The notes under the pieces are model-generated. The model did no database searches and was not told the origin of the DNA. It worked only from the letters and a program-made list of their open reading frames with translations. A stretch of DNA of 64,000 bases from Histoplasma ohiense (lineage: Eukaryota > Ascomycota > Eurotiomycetes > Onygenales > Ajellomycetaceae): NCBI GenBank assembly GCA_017607445.1, contig JAEVHH010000005.1, forward strand, positions 1,369,001 to 1,433,000. Reading direction: 5' to 3'. Of this stretch, positions 48,933-61,414 are shown piece by piece. The position numbers and the translations under genes were made by a program. Each line of letters starts with the position of its first letter. Positions within the stretch are counted from its first letter, which is position 1.

Positions 48933-50110
48933 ACATATGTCAGTATAGAACAGTACGTCTTCCCTCCTTTTTGTAGCGCTAGGATAGAGAAAATAAATCA
49001 AATAAGTAAAAATAAAATAAAGGAAATATGGATCTGGGTTGCAGATCGCAACGTTGCAAGTCCCAAGGTGACTTTGGGGGCATTGGTGGCTGCGCTGGGG
49101 GGGGGGCCGGGGATGCCTCTGTTGATGAAACCGCATATTTTATTTTTTTTTTTTTTTTGCTTACGGGCCAGTGGTTCTATCAAATCTCCCATCGTATTTT
49201 TTTGTCATTTTCTTCAAACCGCTAACTTAGCTCTTTCCAGGGAACGCCCCTGCGCCTACGCCTAGGCCAGAAACAACAATGTTCGTGCCCCTTGCTAGGC
49301 TCTCAAATAGCCAACGGCAACCCCTCCTCCCCCGCTGACACGGTTCTTTTGGAGAATAATAATCGTGAGCACTTAATCATAATCAGAACAACAGGATTGG
49401 GGCAGTGCCACCGCGGGGATGGGGGATAGGGATGAGGTTCAACTTTCAACGAAAGGGTTTCTTTTGTCTTTTTTCTTTTCCCTTGATTCTCTCTCTCTCT
49501 CTCTCTCTCCCTCTGCCTTTGTGGAGATCTTGGAGATGCGCCCTTCCCTTTTACCACTGCCCCTCTCTTTCTCCTAAGTTACGTCTTCTCTTCAATCACT
49601 GGGGTCCAGGCCAGACAAGCCAGCACGAAATCACTTTCTCTTTCCCCATCTCTTTCAATCTTCCATCATCTGATGGACTAAGAATCATACATGTATATAT
49701 ATAGAAAACACCGAAAGAGAAAAAAGAAGAAAAAAAAAAAAAGGGGGGGGGAGGAGGGGAGGGGGACTTACTAACAACACAAGAGAGGCCGCCATCCAAC
49801 GAGAATGATCCCTATATACAACCCTTTTTCTTTTCCTTTGAACCTACGCTGCCCCCCTTGATGAACGCTGAGCTGACCCCGAGTATTTAAAATGACATGG
49901 CTATTCCCTCCCATCTGTTTATTTTAGCCATTTGTTCTCTCACCACAACTACGGGCGGTGGCGGGTGGGTTTGTTTTGATCCCCCTTTTGCCAGATATAT
50001 ATACTTGTCAACCACAATCAATAGCTTAATGCTCAGCTACATCGGGGGGCGGGGGGTCTAAATAGATAAATAGATACGGAGCCTGGTTTCAAAAATCTTT
50101 CTCTCCCACT

Positions 50111-50375
50111 AAGGATTTAAACTGAAATCTCAAATAAACTAACTTTAGCGCAAAGGAGGGAGGTCATACTTGGGACTGCTGGGCAATGCTTAACTAATGA
50201 GCTAGTGGGCAAGCCATGGGCATTGAGCTACCTCTAAAGCCCCCTCTGAATGGTAAATAACTAGTGGAGTACCACTTTAATTAGTTAAGGGTGAGGGGAT
50301 CGAACGGGCAATAAGTTACTTAGTTAATACCGGTAACTAACTGTAGTTAACTTATTTATTTCAGTTTAAATTCTT
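50111..50375. mobile_element. MITE-like inverted-repeat element
   Basis: The left end AAGGATTTAAACTGAAAT (50111-50128) matches the reverse complement of the right end (50358-50375) at 17 of 18 positions. After a 3-bp gap, AAATAAACTAACT on the left matches AAATAAGTTAACT on the right. The 265-bp element has no open frame. The interior is full of TTAACTAA-type motifs. A target-site duplication could not be fixed. Confidence 0.5.
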
Positions 50376-51119
50376 GAAGCCGACCTCCCTCCGTAGAGAG
50401 AGAGAGAGAGATAGATAAATACGAATAGCCAGTGGTGATCAACTCATCTATTCAGATGGATAAATGCAACCCCTTCTATTGATCCAGAAGATAAAGCTGA
50501 AAAAGGGAGTGAGGGGTCCTGTCATGGTCATCGCAGAAGAGGAGAACAAAGGCGAATTCTGGTCTGTAACCCCCCTCCCTTTTTCCCCTTCTGTGTAAAA
50601 TATATATATATATATATATTATATATGTTTGATTACATATCTATATTGTCCAGCAGATATGACCAGAAAATGCTTATATAACTCCCCTCATTTCTTCTTC
50701 TTCTTTCTGTTTGCCCTTATCCTCCCACTCTCTGCCCAGATCGAACCATCCAAGAAATCCGTGATCTGGGGTCTGGGATTTACTTTATTTAGTGCCTATT
50801 GGAAGCTGATGTTGTGTCTACGTGATGCGACGGCCTGGCCTTGCACCTTTCCGTCGGATTTACATAAAACAGCGTTATATAACTGATAGTAAAGATTGTA
50901 CTAACTAGTCTAATCAAGTCACAACAATATATATGTATACACACACAGGGACCCTGAAAATGGAAAAATCACATTACCTGGATTAGTATCTATCTAATAC
51001 ATATCCGCGGGAGGTTCTTTCTCTAGTAGTCAGCAAACGAAAAACAGCTGGATAATAAAAGTTGGAACATTGTAAACATCCTTATCCCTCCCTCCCTGTC
51101 CAATAAAGAGCACGCAAAC

Positions 51120-52325
51120 CTAAAACTTGTACACCTGCTCCTTGCTATATCCAAGCTCCTTCAGGATGCCAGAGAGCTCGCCCTGGTCCTTGGGGCTGAC
51201 CTTTGGCCCGCTGATCGCCTTGTACATGGCCGGCGGTCCACACACGAAAATCTTGATATTCTCTGTCTTGGGTTCGGGGAGCACGGTCTTGAGCAGCTCC
51301 TTGGTGATGAAACCGGTGCCCTGCGCCCAGTTCTTGGGCGGGTTGTCGAGGGTGTAAAAGGCGCGGAAGCGCCGAGGGTAGGTGTTTTCGAGATCTTCGA
51401 ACTCCTTGCGCAGCAGGATGTCTTCCTCCGTGACGTTGCCGCAGACGAGCGTCACCTTGGTCTTGTCTTCGGGGTTGCTGAAGATCTTGCGGACGAGTTG
51501 ATACATGGGCGTGATCCCGGTGCCGCCTGCGATCAGGCAGATGTGATCGTGCTTGCTAGGCTCCCATGGATATTTGGGAAGAGGACCTTTGAAGTCAAGC
51601 CGTTGGCCTACTGCCATGTTGTGTAGGTGGTTGGACATCGGGCCGTTGGGGTATCGCTTTACCAGGAGATCCAGGTACCCAGGTTGGCCTGTCATGTTGG
51701 ATTAGCACATCCTTTGTTATCTACCTTATCCCACCAAGGGAGCCAGGATTCTTGGGACTACTTGTCCCACCCACATACCTTCATCGCTGACAGGAGTGTA
51801 AGGACGAATTGTCGGCTTCTCGTCCGTTGGGCCCTTATATTTGGTCAGAAGGGCGGCTGTTGTGATCCATCAGATGTTAGCCGCATAAAATCGGTGGATC
51901 AACCAACAGTCCCATAAAATGGGAATGGGACATACACGCGATATGAAGACCAGAAACGCTTTCGGGATCCTCAAACTCGAAGCGGAGTTTCTTGACGTTA
52001 TGGTTGACATTGTCGATGTGGGCCAGCTTGAGGCCAATCCATCCCTGGTCTCCTCCCTTGAAGACGGTGCTGCGTTCCTTCGGCTCAGACTTCGCGGAAG
52101 TAGTTTGCCAGTAGTAGTAATATCCGGCGCCAGCTGCGAGAGTAATGCCTCCAATTAACGGAATTCGCGATGACTTTGCTGAGGCTTCTGAGGAATATTT
52201 TCGCACACTCTATGCGCAATGGAGCGAAGCGTCAGTGATGCGGGCACCAGCAATGGATGTTTTTTTTAGAACGGACCCACCTGTGCCAGAGGCTGGGAGC
52301 ATCGGAATGTATATCGTGCAAACAT
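51120..52325 (-). CDS. MCR1: Mitochondrial NADH-cytochrome b5 reductase
   Basis: Four reverse-strand exons, 52325-52281, 52209-51936, 51856-51779 and 51688-51120, give 321 residues, matching the family. The N-terminus MFARYTFRCSQPLAQ plus the following Arg/Ser-rich stretch is a mitochondrial presequence. A hydrophobic helix (PLIGGITLAAGAGYYYYW) then anchors or sorts the protein. The FAD-binding domain shows RPYTPVSD and GPMSNHLHNM; the NADH domain shows GGTGITPMYQ and CGPPAMYKA. It passes electrons from NADH to cytochrome b5 or other small acceptors and, in yeast, occurs both in the outer membrane and intermembrane space. Start choice is supported because the short first exon restores the family's opening and splice phase. 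Confidence 0.96.
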
Positions 52326-53660
52326 TTTGGACGGAAATTGACACACCAATGGATGGGTGGATGAGGAGGCTGATCGATGGAGGGTTGAATTGACTTGGGG
52401 TTGAAGTTTGTTGGGTGCTTATTTTATACCACGTATGACGCAATGGGAAACTGGTCACCAAAATTTCCAACCAATCATATATATTTAAATTATAGATATG
52501 TACGGCTTCAAATTGTTACTGCTGGGACGTTACTAACGCACAAGGGCAATTCCATTGTAAGGGTCTTCAGAGCTTTCTTACAATAGCAATTGAAGAGTTG
52601 AGAGTGAGAGAGTGATGAGGATATAGAATTCAGTAAGTATAACTACGACTGTTGAGATATAGGACTTCTTGGAGAAGACAAAAGATATCAAGTATTGTTA
52701 ATAGATCTCGATAGTTAATCATGGTTCTCCTTGTCCGTCTCTGTTTGTTGTCCCTCCTCTCCAATTTCGTCTCCGTCTGGAACTCAACACTTTGACTTAT
52801 ATATATATCAAACTTCATGGAATGATTTTGACAGAATTTTAGCGGAGATTTTATCAAATGATGAGAATCAATTGTCTGGCAGAAGTCAGAATAATACCAA
52901 CTACCATGGCACACTCCCCTCTGCAGCAGACTTTTCGTGATTCTTTCGACGGGACTGCCTCGATATACCTACCAGGTAGATATGGCCGCGGAAAGTGATC
53001 TAAAGATGAACCCTCGTGCATGCCGGTCAGGCTCAAGCAGAGATGTCAGTCTCTAGGCTCCCTCAGGATTTCTTACCGACTCTGCCGACTTGGTTCTATT
53101 CCAGATAAACTCCAACACAGACGACAATTGAAATACATAACGATGATGAGCTCAGAAATGAGTCGGTAGATGCGCAAACGCCTCCGCTACCGTCATGTGC
53201 CCATGGGACATCCACTGGCAGTGGTGACTGGTTGGATTGGATGGCGGTTGGCAGAGCCTCATCAATTCTGCGAGAAGTTTCAGGCAGGCGGCCAGTAAAA
53301 AAAAGATACAGGACTCCCATATCCGTGTGCGAGGAGGCAAAGAATTACTGAAATACCCTTGCCGCATGGGTACCTATCTGACAGCCACGAAACAACAGGA
53401 TTCCGGGTTGTGAAAAGTTGGTCCGAGAATTCCATGTACACTTGAATGACGAGAGGCGCCTGGAGCTTGTAAAGCTTGTGGTGGTGGTGGTTGAGATTCA
53501 TCAAGAGAAATCGAGAAATCCCAGCCTTCATTCACACTGGTAATGAAATGGGGGAATGTGACGCGACCGAAGCCAATTGCAATCTCTGCTGATGGGACAA
53601 TTAATTCTCCAATAATGCGAATAACTTCTGTCTCATTTTTGTTTCCTATCCTTCGACATT
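52326..53660. other. MCR1 upstream region, no gene recognised
   Basis: Promoter-side DNA of MCR1 followed by short frames without recognised domains. A CA/CT-poor ordinary sequence; nothing else is seen. Confidence 0.45.
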
Positions 53661-53664
53661 TCGA

Positions 53665-54420
53665 TTAAAAGGAGCCTTTTTCAAACACGGTTTTACTAGG
53701 GAGCTCCGGATTTGTACTCGGTAATTGAGAACGGACAACTCTGCTGTCACTATCAATACCGCCATCATGGTCATAAATAAAACAGCCCTTTGTCTCGAGA
53801 TATGTGGCATAGTACGTGAGGTTGTAAGGGTTTCTCTTTGCACTTTGTGAAGTCGTTTCACTTGCAGTGTTCAAACTAGTTGACTTCTTCTGGAGTTTTA
53901 GTCGCGCATAAAATTGCTCCATGGGATCGAGTCTTAAAAGCTCTTTAGGCCACTCGCATTCGTGAAGCACCCAATGTTCAGTGAGTCTGTTGCCGGTCCG
54001 TGTCAGCCTTGAGGGCGGATTTGAATCATCAAGCGAATCCTCAAGCTCGGGATACCGTTGTTTACGTTTTCGGTAAACACCGTGGTGGTGAAATTGGTAG
54101 ACTGTGAAGAAGCATCAAAGGGTGGGAAAATGTATACGTCTTGGTCCGCTATTTGGGGAACTGGAGATAGATCGGCTTGCGTTAGTTCCCTGATTCCTGT
54201 GTCTTCACCAAGCTTGTAGGACCATGCTGTCGCTTGTCAAAAACATGTCTAACAGGATCAGTCTGCTGTTCATACACTCGCTTGCGTTTACGGCCATTCA
54301 ATTGCAATTTGGGAGGGTTTTGCCATTTGTATGTTGACATTAGTTTCTTGAAGAGCATCGTGGTTGCCGTGGCTGTCATACAATCTTTGTAGGAGAGCAA
54401 CTCGCTGCAGGTGCAGGTGG
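53665..54420 (-). pseudogene. Multiply frameshifted gene remnant
   Basis: On the reverse strand, protein-like pieces lie end to end in changing frames. A stretch reading LQRLYDSHGNHDALQETN (about 54400-54320) is followed by KRKRVYEQQTDPVRHVFDK. Next is WSYKLGEDTGIRELTQADL through IFPPFDASSQSTNF (about 54225-54080). Then YPELEDSLDDSNPPSRL leads into a 100-residue open piece (54070-53665) with HECEWPKELLRLDPMEQFY. At least three frame changes with no matching splice sites indicate a dead gene or repeat-encoded remnant. The family is not recognised. The C-terminal piece alone could pass for a small gene (start 53970), so it may be mis-annotated as one. Confidence 0.5.
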
Positions 54421-54429
54421 GGGGGGTTT

Positions 54430-55363
54430 GCTCGTTAGGAAGGCTTCTTCCTCACAACCCTCCCTTCTAGCTCCGGAGCTCTCTCCGGATGCCTTGAGAT
54501 CCGCTTGCCGACGAGGTTCGTTAAGAGCAAGACAGGAATAGCAAGACTGGACAACCCACCATTTTCCCGAATCTGCACGTGTGTCGCTTGACGCGGAGCC
54601 ATAGTCATTGGGAGGGATGCAGGTAGAGTGTTTATGATGTTGAAGAGAGGGCTCGAAAGCTCTGAGCTATATGTGCAGCGCGGCAATAGGAAGTTTTAGG
54701 GCTCTGGCCAAAAAAAAGGCACAAGCTTTGAACTTTGTTGCCCAAAGTAGCTCACAAACTTTGAATAACTAGTTAGAATAAATTGCTTTAATAAGTTACT
54801 AAAGCTGTATTAACGAATAATTTAATCTCTCTAATACGTTTCTCTATTTTATTCTTTACGCTATTATTCTTATTCCTTTCAAGTTCTCATCAATTCTGAG
54901 AAATAGTGTTGACCACTTCTCAGCAATCCAAGGCCTTATTAAAATATGTGAGATTCTTGGCTCAGCTGTGGACATATATTTCCACTGCATACTTTTCCTT
55001 GTTTAACAGTGAGTTAGTCAAGTGGTGTATAAGTTAACAATACAAAAATAATGAAATTACAATTGCTTTAAAAAATGTTAATATCATTAGCATTGCGGAA
55101 TACTGATACAATCACGGTTAGGGATTACGAGCCCAGATTTTAAAATAAACAATTATCATGAAATTTTTTTTTTTTTATTTTAGAAAATTTAAAAAGTTTT
55201 CGCTCCATAGACTAAAAAGAAGGCCGCTGGATCATGGCGACAACGGAAGGGTACGTTTCAACCAGTACATCAGCCCAGTACACAAGTGCAAATAGCCATA
55301 AGCGCAGTTCATTCATATGCTGCATCCCCGCATTTTCCACGCCAACAAACCTCCCAAATCCAC
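54430..55363. other. AT-rich intergenic DNA beside the eL20 gene
   Basis: A small reverse frame (54435-54686, 83 codons) just upstream of the pseudogene could belong to it but has no recognised motif. From 54700 to 55200 the DNA is markedly AT-rich with no frame; it includes a T-run near 55166-55178. The final 160 bp are the eL20 3' side. Confidence 0.45.
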
Positions 55364-56399
55364 TTAAGCAAAAGTCGAAGGTCTTTGAGCTGCAAATATC
55401 TTTTTGGTTGAAGCCTTGGGAACACGGTGGGGGAGAGGGAACTTGAGATTCTTGGTGATGAGCTGCTTGATATATGGTCGTCGGATAAGGTCGGCTTTTT
55501 CGAGCTCGACAACTTTCAGGATCTAGAAAAATGCAAAATTTTAATATAAACAAGAAATCTATGATCGGGGTATGATGGACGGTTCATACGTGGATAGACC
55601 GGAATCTGGCACGATGGCGGGCAGCCATATCCTGATAAAGTGCTTGAACAGCATCAGTCCGCGACATTTCCCGATATTCCTTGTACATGTTGTGTGTGCC
55701 GGAACGCGAATCGTAACGAATCCAGATACCGAAGTTCTTAACCTTCAGTGGGCGCTTCTCGTGGATCTAGAGAGGAAGATGAAGGATTTGAGTTAACTTG
55801 TCCGGAGACCGCTGTACGGGAACGAAGTTTCCACACGCGCAAACTATTTCCCTGAAGGGGGCACATACCACATTGATGGACACAATTTCACCATTTGCCT
55901 TCTTCACTTTTCGTAGCTTCATCAAGAAAAACCAGAATCTTGACTTTGCAACGACGGTGTTCGGAGCGAAGATGCGCATGCGATACAGTTTTGGTGTGGG
56001 GTTTGCCTCTGTGGGCAGATGTCGCCCGATGACCTGGTATTCCGTGAGACGCCCTAATTTAACACATAAAATTAGACAGTGTTCCTGACAGCGGTTTCTG
56101 TGATCTTCGTAGGACAATAGGACGATATTAAAAGATGCAACATGTCGGCTGGTTTGTCTATATCTCAAAAAATTCGATGGGCAAGAAACCAGTTTCAGAG
56201 AAGATTCCAGAGCGCAAATTATCCCCATCGGAAAACTGCAACGAGATTTCTCCACAACTAATAGTCACGATATTCCACCAGGCGTAGCTTCATGAATTGG
56301 GGTTTTTTATCGGAGTAGGATAATGTTACATTGCGATCTCGAAAAGGGATTGGCAGGGCATTACAGCGTGACTCGAATTAAGGGATAAAACTCACCCAT
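55364..56399 (-). CDS. RPL20: 60S ribosomal protein eL20 (L18a family)
   Basis: Four reverse-strand exons, 56399-56396, 56053-55869, 55766-55590 and 55522-55364, give 174 residues, the usual length. The first coding exon is only ATGG; it joins across a 342-bp intron to give MGRLTEYQVIGRHLP. Further family blocks are NTVVAKSRFWFFLMKLRKVK, NFGIWIRYDSRSGTHNMYKE and RHRARFRSIHILKVVE, and the chain ends RPSTFA. It is a structural protein of the large ribosomal subunit. A second intron in the 5' leader (56400-56456, gtaagt...ctag) ends directly at the ATG. Long early introns are common in fungal ribosomal protein genes and often help expression. It is divergent from CSN12. Confidence 0.97.
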
Positions 56400-56796
56400 C
56401 TAGAACCTCGATGTCAGTAACTGGTAATTCAATATAGCTCTTGGATAAGTACTTACTTTGTCTGGTTGTCGTGCTGTGTCGTGAGATGGATGCCGTCTTC
56501 AACGCACGGAATTTCAGATTTGTTGGAGCTTGTGGTGGCTAGGGCTGTCTGTGGCCCTTCGCTTAACCCAGGAGCCTCAATACGCTAACCGAGTTTGGTT
56601 ATGCCAAGATATCACTCCTCCAAAATCTAACCGCGAAGATCAAGTAACAAGGAGGAACTGACTGCTTGGCCTGGAAGATGACGGTCCAAATTCTTTTGTT
56701 TTTTTAATTAACACCCTTTACTAGGTACTTCTTCTCTTTGCTATCTTGCTCAGCCCATGCGCTCTTATGACGACGCACCTAAGGGTTGACCGCAAA
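56400..56796. promoter_or_regulatory. Shared divergent promoter of eL20 and CSN12
   Basis: About 400 bp separate the two start codons. It contains the eL20 5' leader intron (56400-56456) and leader exon from 56457 upward. The remainder, with a T-run near 56698-56706, must serve both genes. An in-frame upstream ATG for CSN12 exists at 56746. Confidence 0.55.
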
Positions 56797-58529
56797 ATGA
56801 GAACCATATTTGTTGAGTTCAAGGAAGCTCAGCATACAGGCATTGGTTCTGCGTTGGCAGCTACAATTACTCCAGTTGCCCCTCCAAGTGACCCAGATAG
56901 ACTGCGGAATTTCTATTATTTCACAAACTTTGCCAAAGTTCAGTCAGATATCCGATATGCTCTCCTCCAAGACCGATCAACCGGGGTCAAACTCTCGAAA
57001 CAGGAGGGCAATGCGTGGGTAGAAGTTTTCGTGGCATACTGGAAAGCAGTGGCAGAAATAGTCGAAATCGAAGAGTCGCCTCAAACCGGGAATTGGACCA
57101 AAGTCTTTAACGCTTGGAAGCAAGTTGCCAATCTTCTCATCCGCGGGTACACCAACGGAGGGTTCCAGGCATGGACGTTGCCTTGTATGTATGTCGTCGG
57201 AAGATATCTTCGAATATTCGCGATGGAAGCGGATGCCAGCACTTCCCAGGATTCGGATACCTTTAATAATGGCTTCCAAGATGACGTTATATCCGACTCC
57301 AGTAAGCATGCCAAGTTAGAGGATTCGTCTCAAATAATTAACCGGATGTTCACGCTATGTCTTCATGACAGGTATGCTTCTGGTTGGGCATCATATTAGG
57401 TTACTTTTCTAAAGCTTCTTGCAGGGCACCAATTGAAGAGTCTCGTAAATGGGGCGTATATAATACCGTGAATCTTTCTTTCAAAACGTATTTTAAGGTT
57501 CGGATTCCTGGGAGACTTCTGTCATGGCTTCTGGTCCGTTCTCTAACAACCATTACCTTATAGCTCGGGGCCGTATCATCGTGTAAAAGCCTGCTACGCG
57601 CTATAGATGCATCACACGCGGATTTACCGCCATTTTCAGCTTTCCCCAAATCGCACATCGTCACTTTCAAATATTATCTCGGGGTGATATGTTTCCTTGA
57701 AGAGAACTACGCAGAGGTATGTGTGGATGGTGTTGACACTTCTCCGTCATCCACACTTGATCTGTATATTAATCATCGAATCGCCTAGGCCGAAGAGCAT
57801 TTGAGCTACGCGTGGAAAATGTGCCATCCCCTGGCGAAGAAAAATAAAGAGTGGGTGCAAGAGATTTCCCTTTCCCATTCTGTGGCAACAGTACTAAGTT
57901 GCCCTATCTAGATTAATCCTGACGTATCTTATTCCCTGTCACATCGTAACGACCCACACACTACCGACACTTCGGCTTCTTGCCCCCTATCCACTTCTCG
58001 AGAAGTTATTCAGTCCCTTATGCAAGTGTATCAAGAAAGGCGACCTCACAGGCTTTGACGCCGCAATGGCGGCTGGCGAGAACGAATTTGTCAAGAAGCG
58101 TATATATCTTCCTCTCGAAAGGGGCCGAGACATCGCACTCCGCAATCTCTTCCGGAAAGTGTTCTTGGCTGGAGGATATGATCCACCGGTGAACGGGCAA
58201 CCACCCATCAGGCGGACGAGAATTCCTGTTGCGGAATTCGCTGCTGCAATTAGATTAGGCAACAATGTGGATGAAAGGGTTCCGCTAGATATGGATGAAG
58301 TTGAATGTTTTCTGGCAAATCTGATCTATAAGGTGAGATGAGACCTTTCTTCGTTTTCCAAATGATTCTGTTCCAGTTCCTGGAAAGAGCCCCAAATATC
58401 GAGAGCGTTCTATGCAAGCTGCTGACTGAACGTACTACTCAGAACTTGATGAAAGGGTACATTTCCAGAGAAAGAGCCATTGTGGTACTAAGTAAAGGGG
58501 GCACCGCGTTCCCCGGAACTGGGGTCTGA
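56797..58529 (+). CDS. CSN12: CSN12-like PCI-domain protein
   Basis: Six exons, 56797-57371, 57425-57497, 57564-57716, 57789-57850, 57912-58332 and 58443-58529, give 456 residues with all phases consistent. The opening IFVEFKEAQHTG and DPDRLRNFYYFTNF are typical of fungal CSN12. The helical middle includes RKWGVYNTVNLSFKTYFKLGA. The C-terminal PCI domain contains the REIALRN-like RDIALRNLFRKVF stretch, and the chain ends RAIVVLSKGGTAFPG. In yeast the protein pairs with Thp3 and Sem1 in transcription elongation and splicing, and is also linked to the COP9 signalosome. The chosen start gives the conserved N-terminus; an in-frame ATG at 56746 would add 17 residues. Confidence 0.93.
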
Positions 58530-61414
58530 TGTGCGCCACAACACCGCGATTCTGTATTCTCATCATATACCGTCCAGCAATGTACCCGAAATCAGCATAT
58601 TTTAGTTGAGGGAGTGGTTTTGATATAAACGCGTCTATATTTATATCACGACTAACCAGAGGATCCAAATCTCCAGCGACTTCACTTCTGTGAATACTGT
58701 TTCCAGCGTGGCTACTCGTTGGTGACCTCATATCATTCCCGTACCTCCTCCGGATACATTCGAATCATTTTCGTGCAGTTGGCATTAAATTGCTGTTCGG
58801 GACGTTTGGGTGCGACTTGATTTTCAGTTTCCAGAGATGCAGCGTGCAGCGTTCTCCCCAAAATACCAATAGATATATACCTACTCCGCACTCAAAAAGT
58901 GAATCCTACTCTGATACTACTGTGAACACACTTGTCCGCCTGTCCACCCATCTCACACCAATCGAATACCTGCGACCAAAGCAAACCTCGCCAATTATAC
59001 CATCACAGATGAAATAAGAATCAATCACACCAACCAACCAACCACATCCCATATCCCCACCTACCTCGGCAGTTTCCGGAAGTCTTGTATCACGAACAGG
59101 GACAACGGCAAAGGGGAAACCACAAATTTTTTTTCTAATAAGCTGGCTATTCTCAGGAAGCCTTTGCACTCAGCGTGGTGGAGCTGGGGTGAGATAAGCG
59201 GGAAGAGTCATAGATGGACTCGGGAAGTGCCATTTTAAATTTTTGTCTGGCTTTGGGGAGGGGATTGGCCGGTTGGGGGGGGTTACGACCAAAAAGAAAC
59301 ATTCTTCATACAAGTGCGATATGTCTTGCATCTCTGTCGCTGGAAGGGCACGATAACAACGCTACATTGACATGTACTCGTACGTACCTCCGCCAACAAT
59401 GCATAGATCCTTGTGGACAGGGCGAGAATATGGATATGAATATGAGTATGAGTCACCGCGCTCACACCCACGCGGAGCCAGAGACCCATGTGGTAGGTGG
59501 TAGACCGTGGCAGCAACGTGCTAGTACTACTTTTTCTTGCCAATGGCGCAGTAGCTTTCGAATCCCTTGTATCTGCCGGATGCCACGCGCCACTAACGAT
59601 CCCCCCTAGATGTAGATGCTAATAATAATATACGTATATCTGTAATAGCCGTGTGGCTAGATAGATGGAGATAGAGAGAAGCTTATCATCACGTGATACT
59701 TCGCCAACGGGGATGCCTTGCTCAGGCAGATTTTTTTTTTTGGTTTTTATTTTACCCCTGAAAAACCCCCCGTCTCGCGGCGGGTTTGACGACTTGCGGA
59801 ATATCGTTGATGGGATGCGTAATTGGCCTGATAGATGTTTCGAAAGTGGGTAGTGCGATAGAAAAACGGATGTGCTGCTGCCCATGAAATGATTGATGAA
59901 TGATAGACAAAATGGACTGAATTCAGGTACTTGTCAATTTGAGCTTGAGGGGGAAAAGGCGGTTTATACACAAATACCCCCGAACCGACGACTGACGAAG
60001 CGTTTGCATCTTGATGCATTAAAAAAAAAAAAAAATCAAAAAATCAAAAAATCAAAAAATCAAGGGGGTCAGCTCAATTTCATTCATTCCGAAATTTACT
60101 GACGAGCTGAACAAGCCCCAATCGACCAATCTGTTGTATACATCTTATATTCCCCTTTCTCATTGACAATTTAGATTAGACAGAAACGCAAAAGGAAATG
60201 TTGTCTGTTTGTCAGGCGCACGATACATCTGAAGAGGCCCCAAAAATATAGATATAACAATGAAAAGGGTATCATCAGCTTCTTGAAACCTGGCAAAGCA
60301 TGTCGGATGGTTTCCTCGCGTATATTTAGGAATTCGAACGAGAACAAGAGCCTATTCCAAGTAATGTTGACAAAACAAAAAGAAAAGAAGACTAGGGGAA
60401 GAAGAGGCGGTTCATGGAAGCTGCAAGCACATATGCAAAGCAGAGAGAATCTTTTGTCAAAGAAAAGAAAGGAAAAGGAAACCCCCAAAGATGATAAAGA
60501 ACCAAAGTCTTTTTTTTTTTGGCGTGTGCTCTCATTGCCATCGACCCAAGCACCTATTTTTCATGAGGCTGGGAGGCGGCTGGAGAATTTTGAGTAAGGA
60601 GTACAGCCATTAACAGTATTGTACAACCAGAGAGAAGCAAAAACAGATGCATCTCAAACAGGAAAAGCGGGATATATGATATGATATGAAAAGGGGAAAG
60701 GAAATGAAGTCGAGAGAAAGAAGAAATGTAGAGGTAATGTACAAGGTGTATACCAGCATTAAGGGTGGTTATTTTGCGGTAGTTAATGTAGCATGGCGGG
60801 GAGATGTGGTAGATAGATAGATGAATGGGTAGCTGGATTTTTTATCTGTCTCTGTTCCGCGTTTTGTTTTCTTTTGTCCCCACGCTCCAAGCTTTAAATT
60901 CTCTCGGTGGGCTTCGGACTGGTACTGGGGTGTCGCATAAATGCTGGTTTTGTTTTGAATAAAAGAAAATAATCACCCCAAAAGGGAAAAGAATGTGGAC
61001 GGGACGGCGCGGACGGTTTCGTTGCTTGGGTATTGGTTTTTCGTGATTAGGACTTTCTACCTTATTTCTGCCTGGGTTTTGGACCTTTTCCTTTCTGGTC
61101 TTTTGTTCGATATGGTGGAGGTGATATATTATACAAGTATCGGTGTTTAGAGTAACATGGTAGTGGTGGTAGTTGGGTGGGGGACCATACTTTCGCTTCG
61201 GAGGACAGGGCGTATTTTATATCGAGCGCGGCTAGTGAACAAGAGGGGCGAGTGGGTAAAGCCTTGTGTACTCGGCCTTGTATGCGAATGAAAGGAGGTG
61301 AGATGGATTCCATTATTGCTGAGGGGCGATATAAAGCGGTGAAGAATCTATCCGGAGTGGAGGATATGCATGTATGTTTGTGGCATATGGAGTCGCGGAG
61401 CAGAATGTTAGATA
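58530..61414. other. Long intergenic region, no gene recognised
   Basis: About 2.9 kb between the convergent CSN12 and BTB genes. It has short A- and T-runs, ATCAAAAA repeats near 60035-60062, AT-rich patches and only non-specific frames below about 131 codons. It probably includes long 3' untranslated regions. Nothing else is seen. Confidence 0.55.

Larger units (their letters stand above)
47228..51119. other. Microsatellite-rich intergenic region
   Basis: About 3.9 kb without a recognisable gene. Contents: GAGAAGAGC repeats near 47455-47500, GGGCTGT/GGGCTGC repeats near 47728-47778, (CA)n at 48848-48901 followed by (TA)n to about 48932, short G- and T-runs near 49098 and 49141, (CT)n near 49488-49510, an inverted-repeat element at 50111-50375, (AG)n near 50395-50411 and (TA)n near 50600-50620. 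Frames across it are repeat translations. It should contain the HMG gene promoter and the MCR1 3' end. Confidence 0.7.

Noticed and set aside
48585..49265. Frames rich in Val/Cys or His/Thr repeats
   Set aside because: They translate the CA/TA microsatellite.
56054..56255. Extension of the eL20 reading frame upstream to ATG 56255
   Set aside because: The open frame continues through an intron; the conserved MGRLTEYQ start needs the ATGG exon at 56396-56399.
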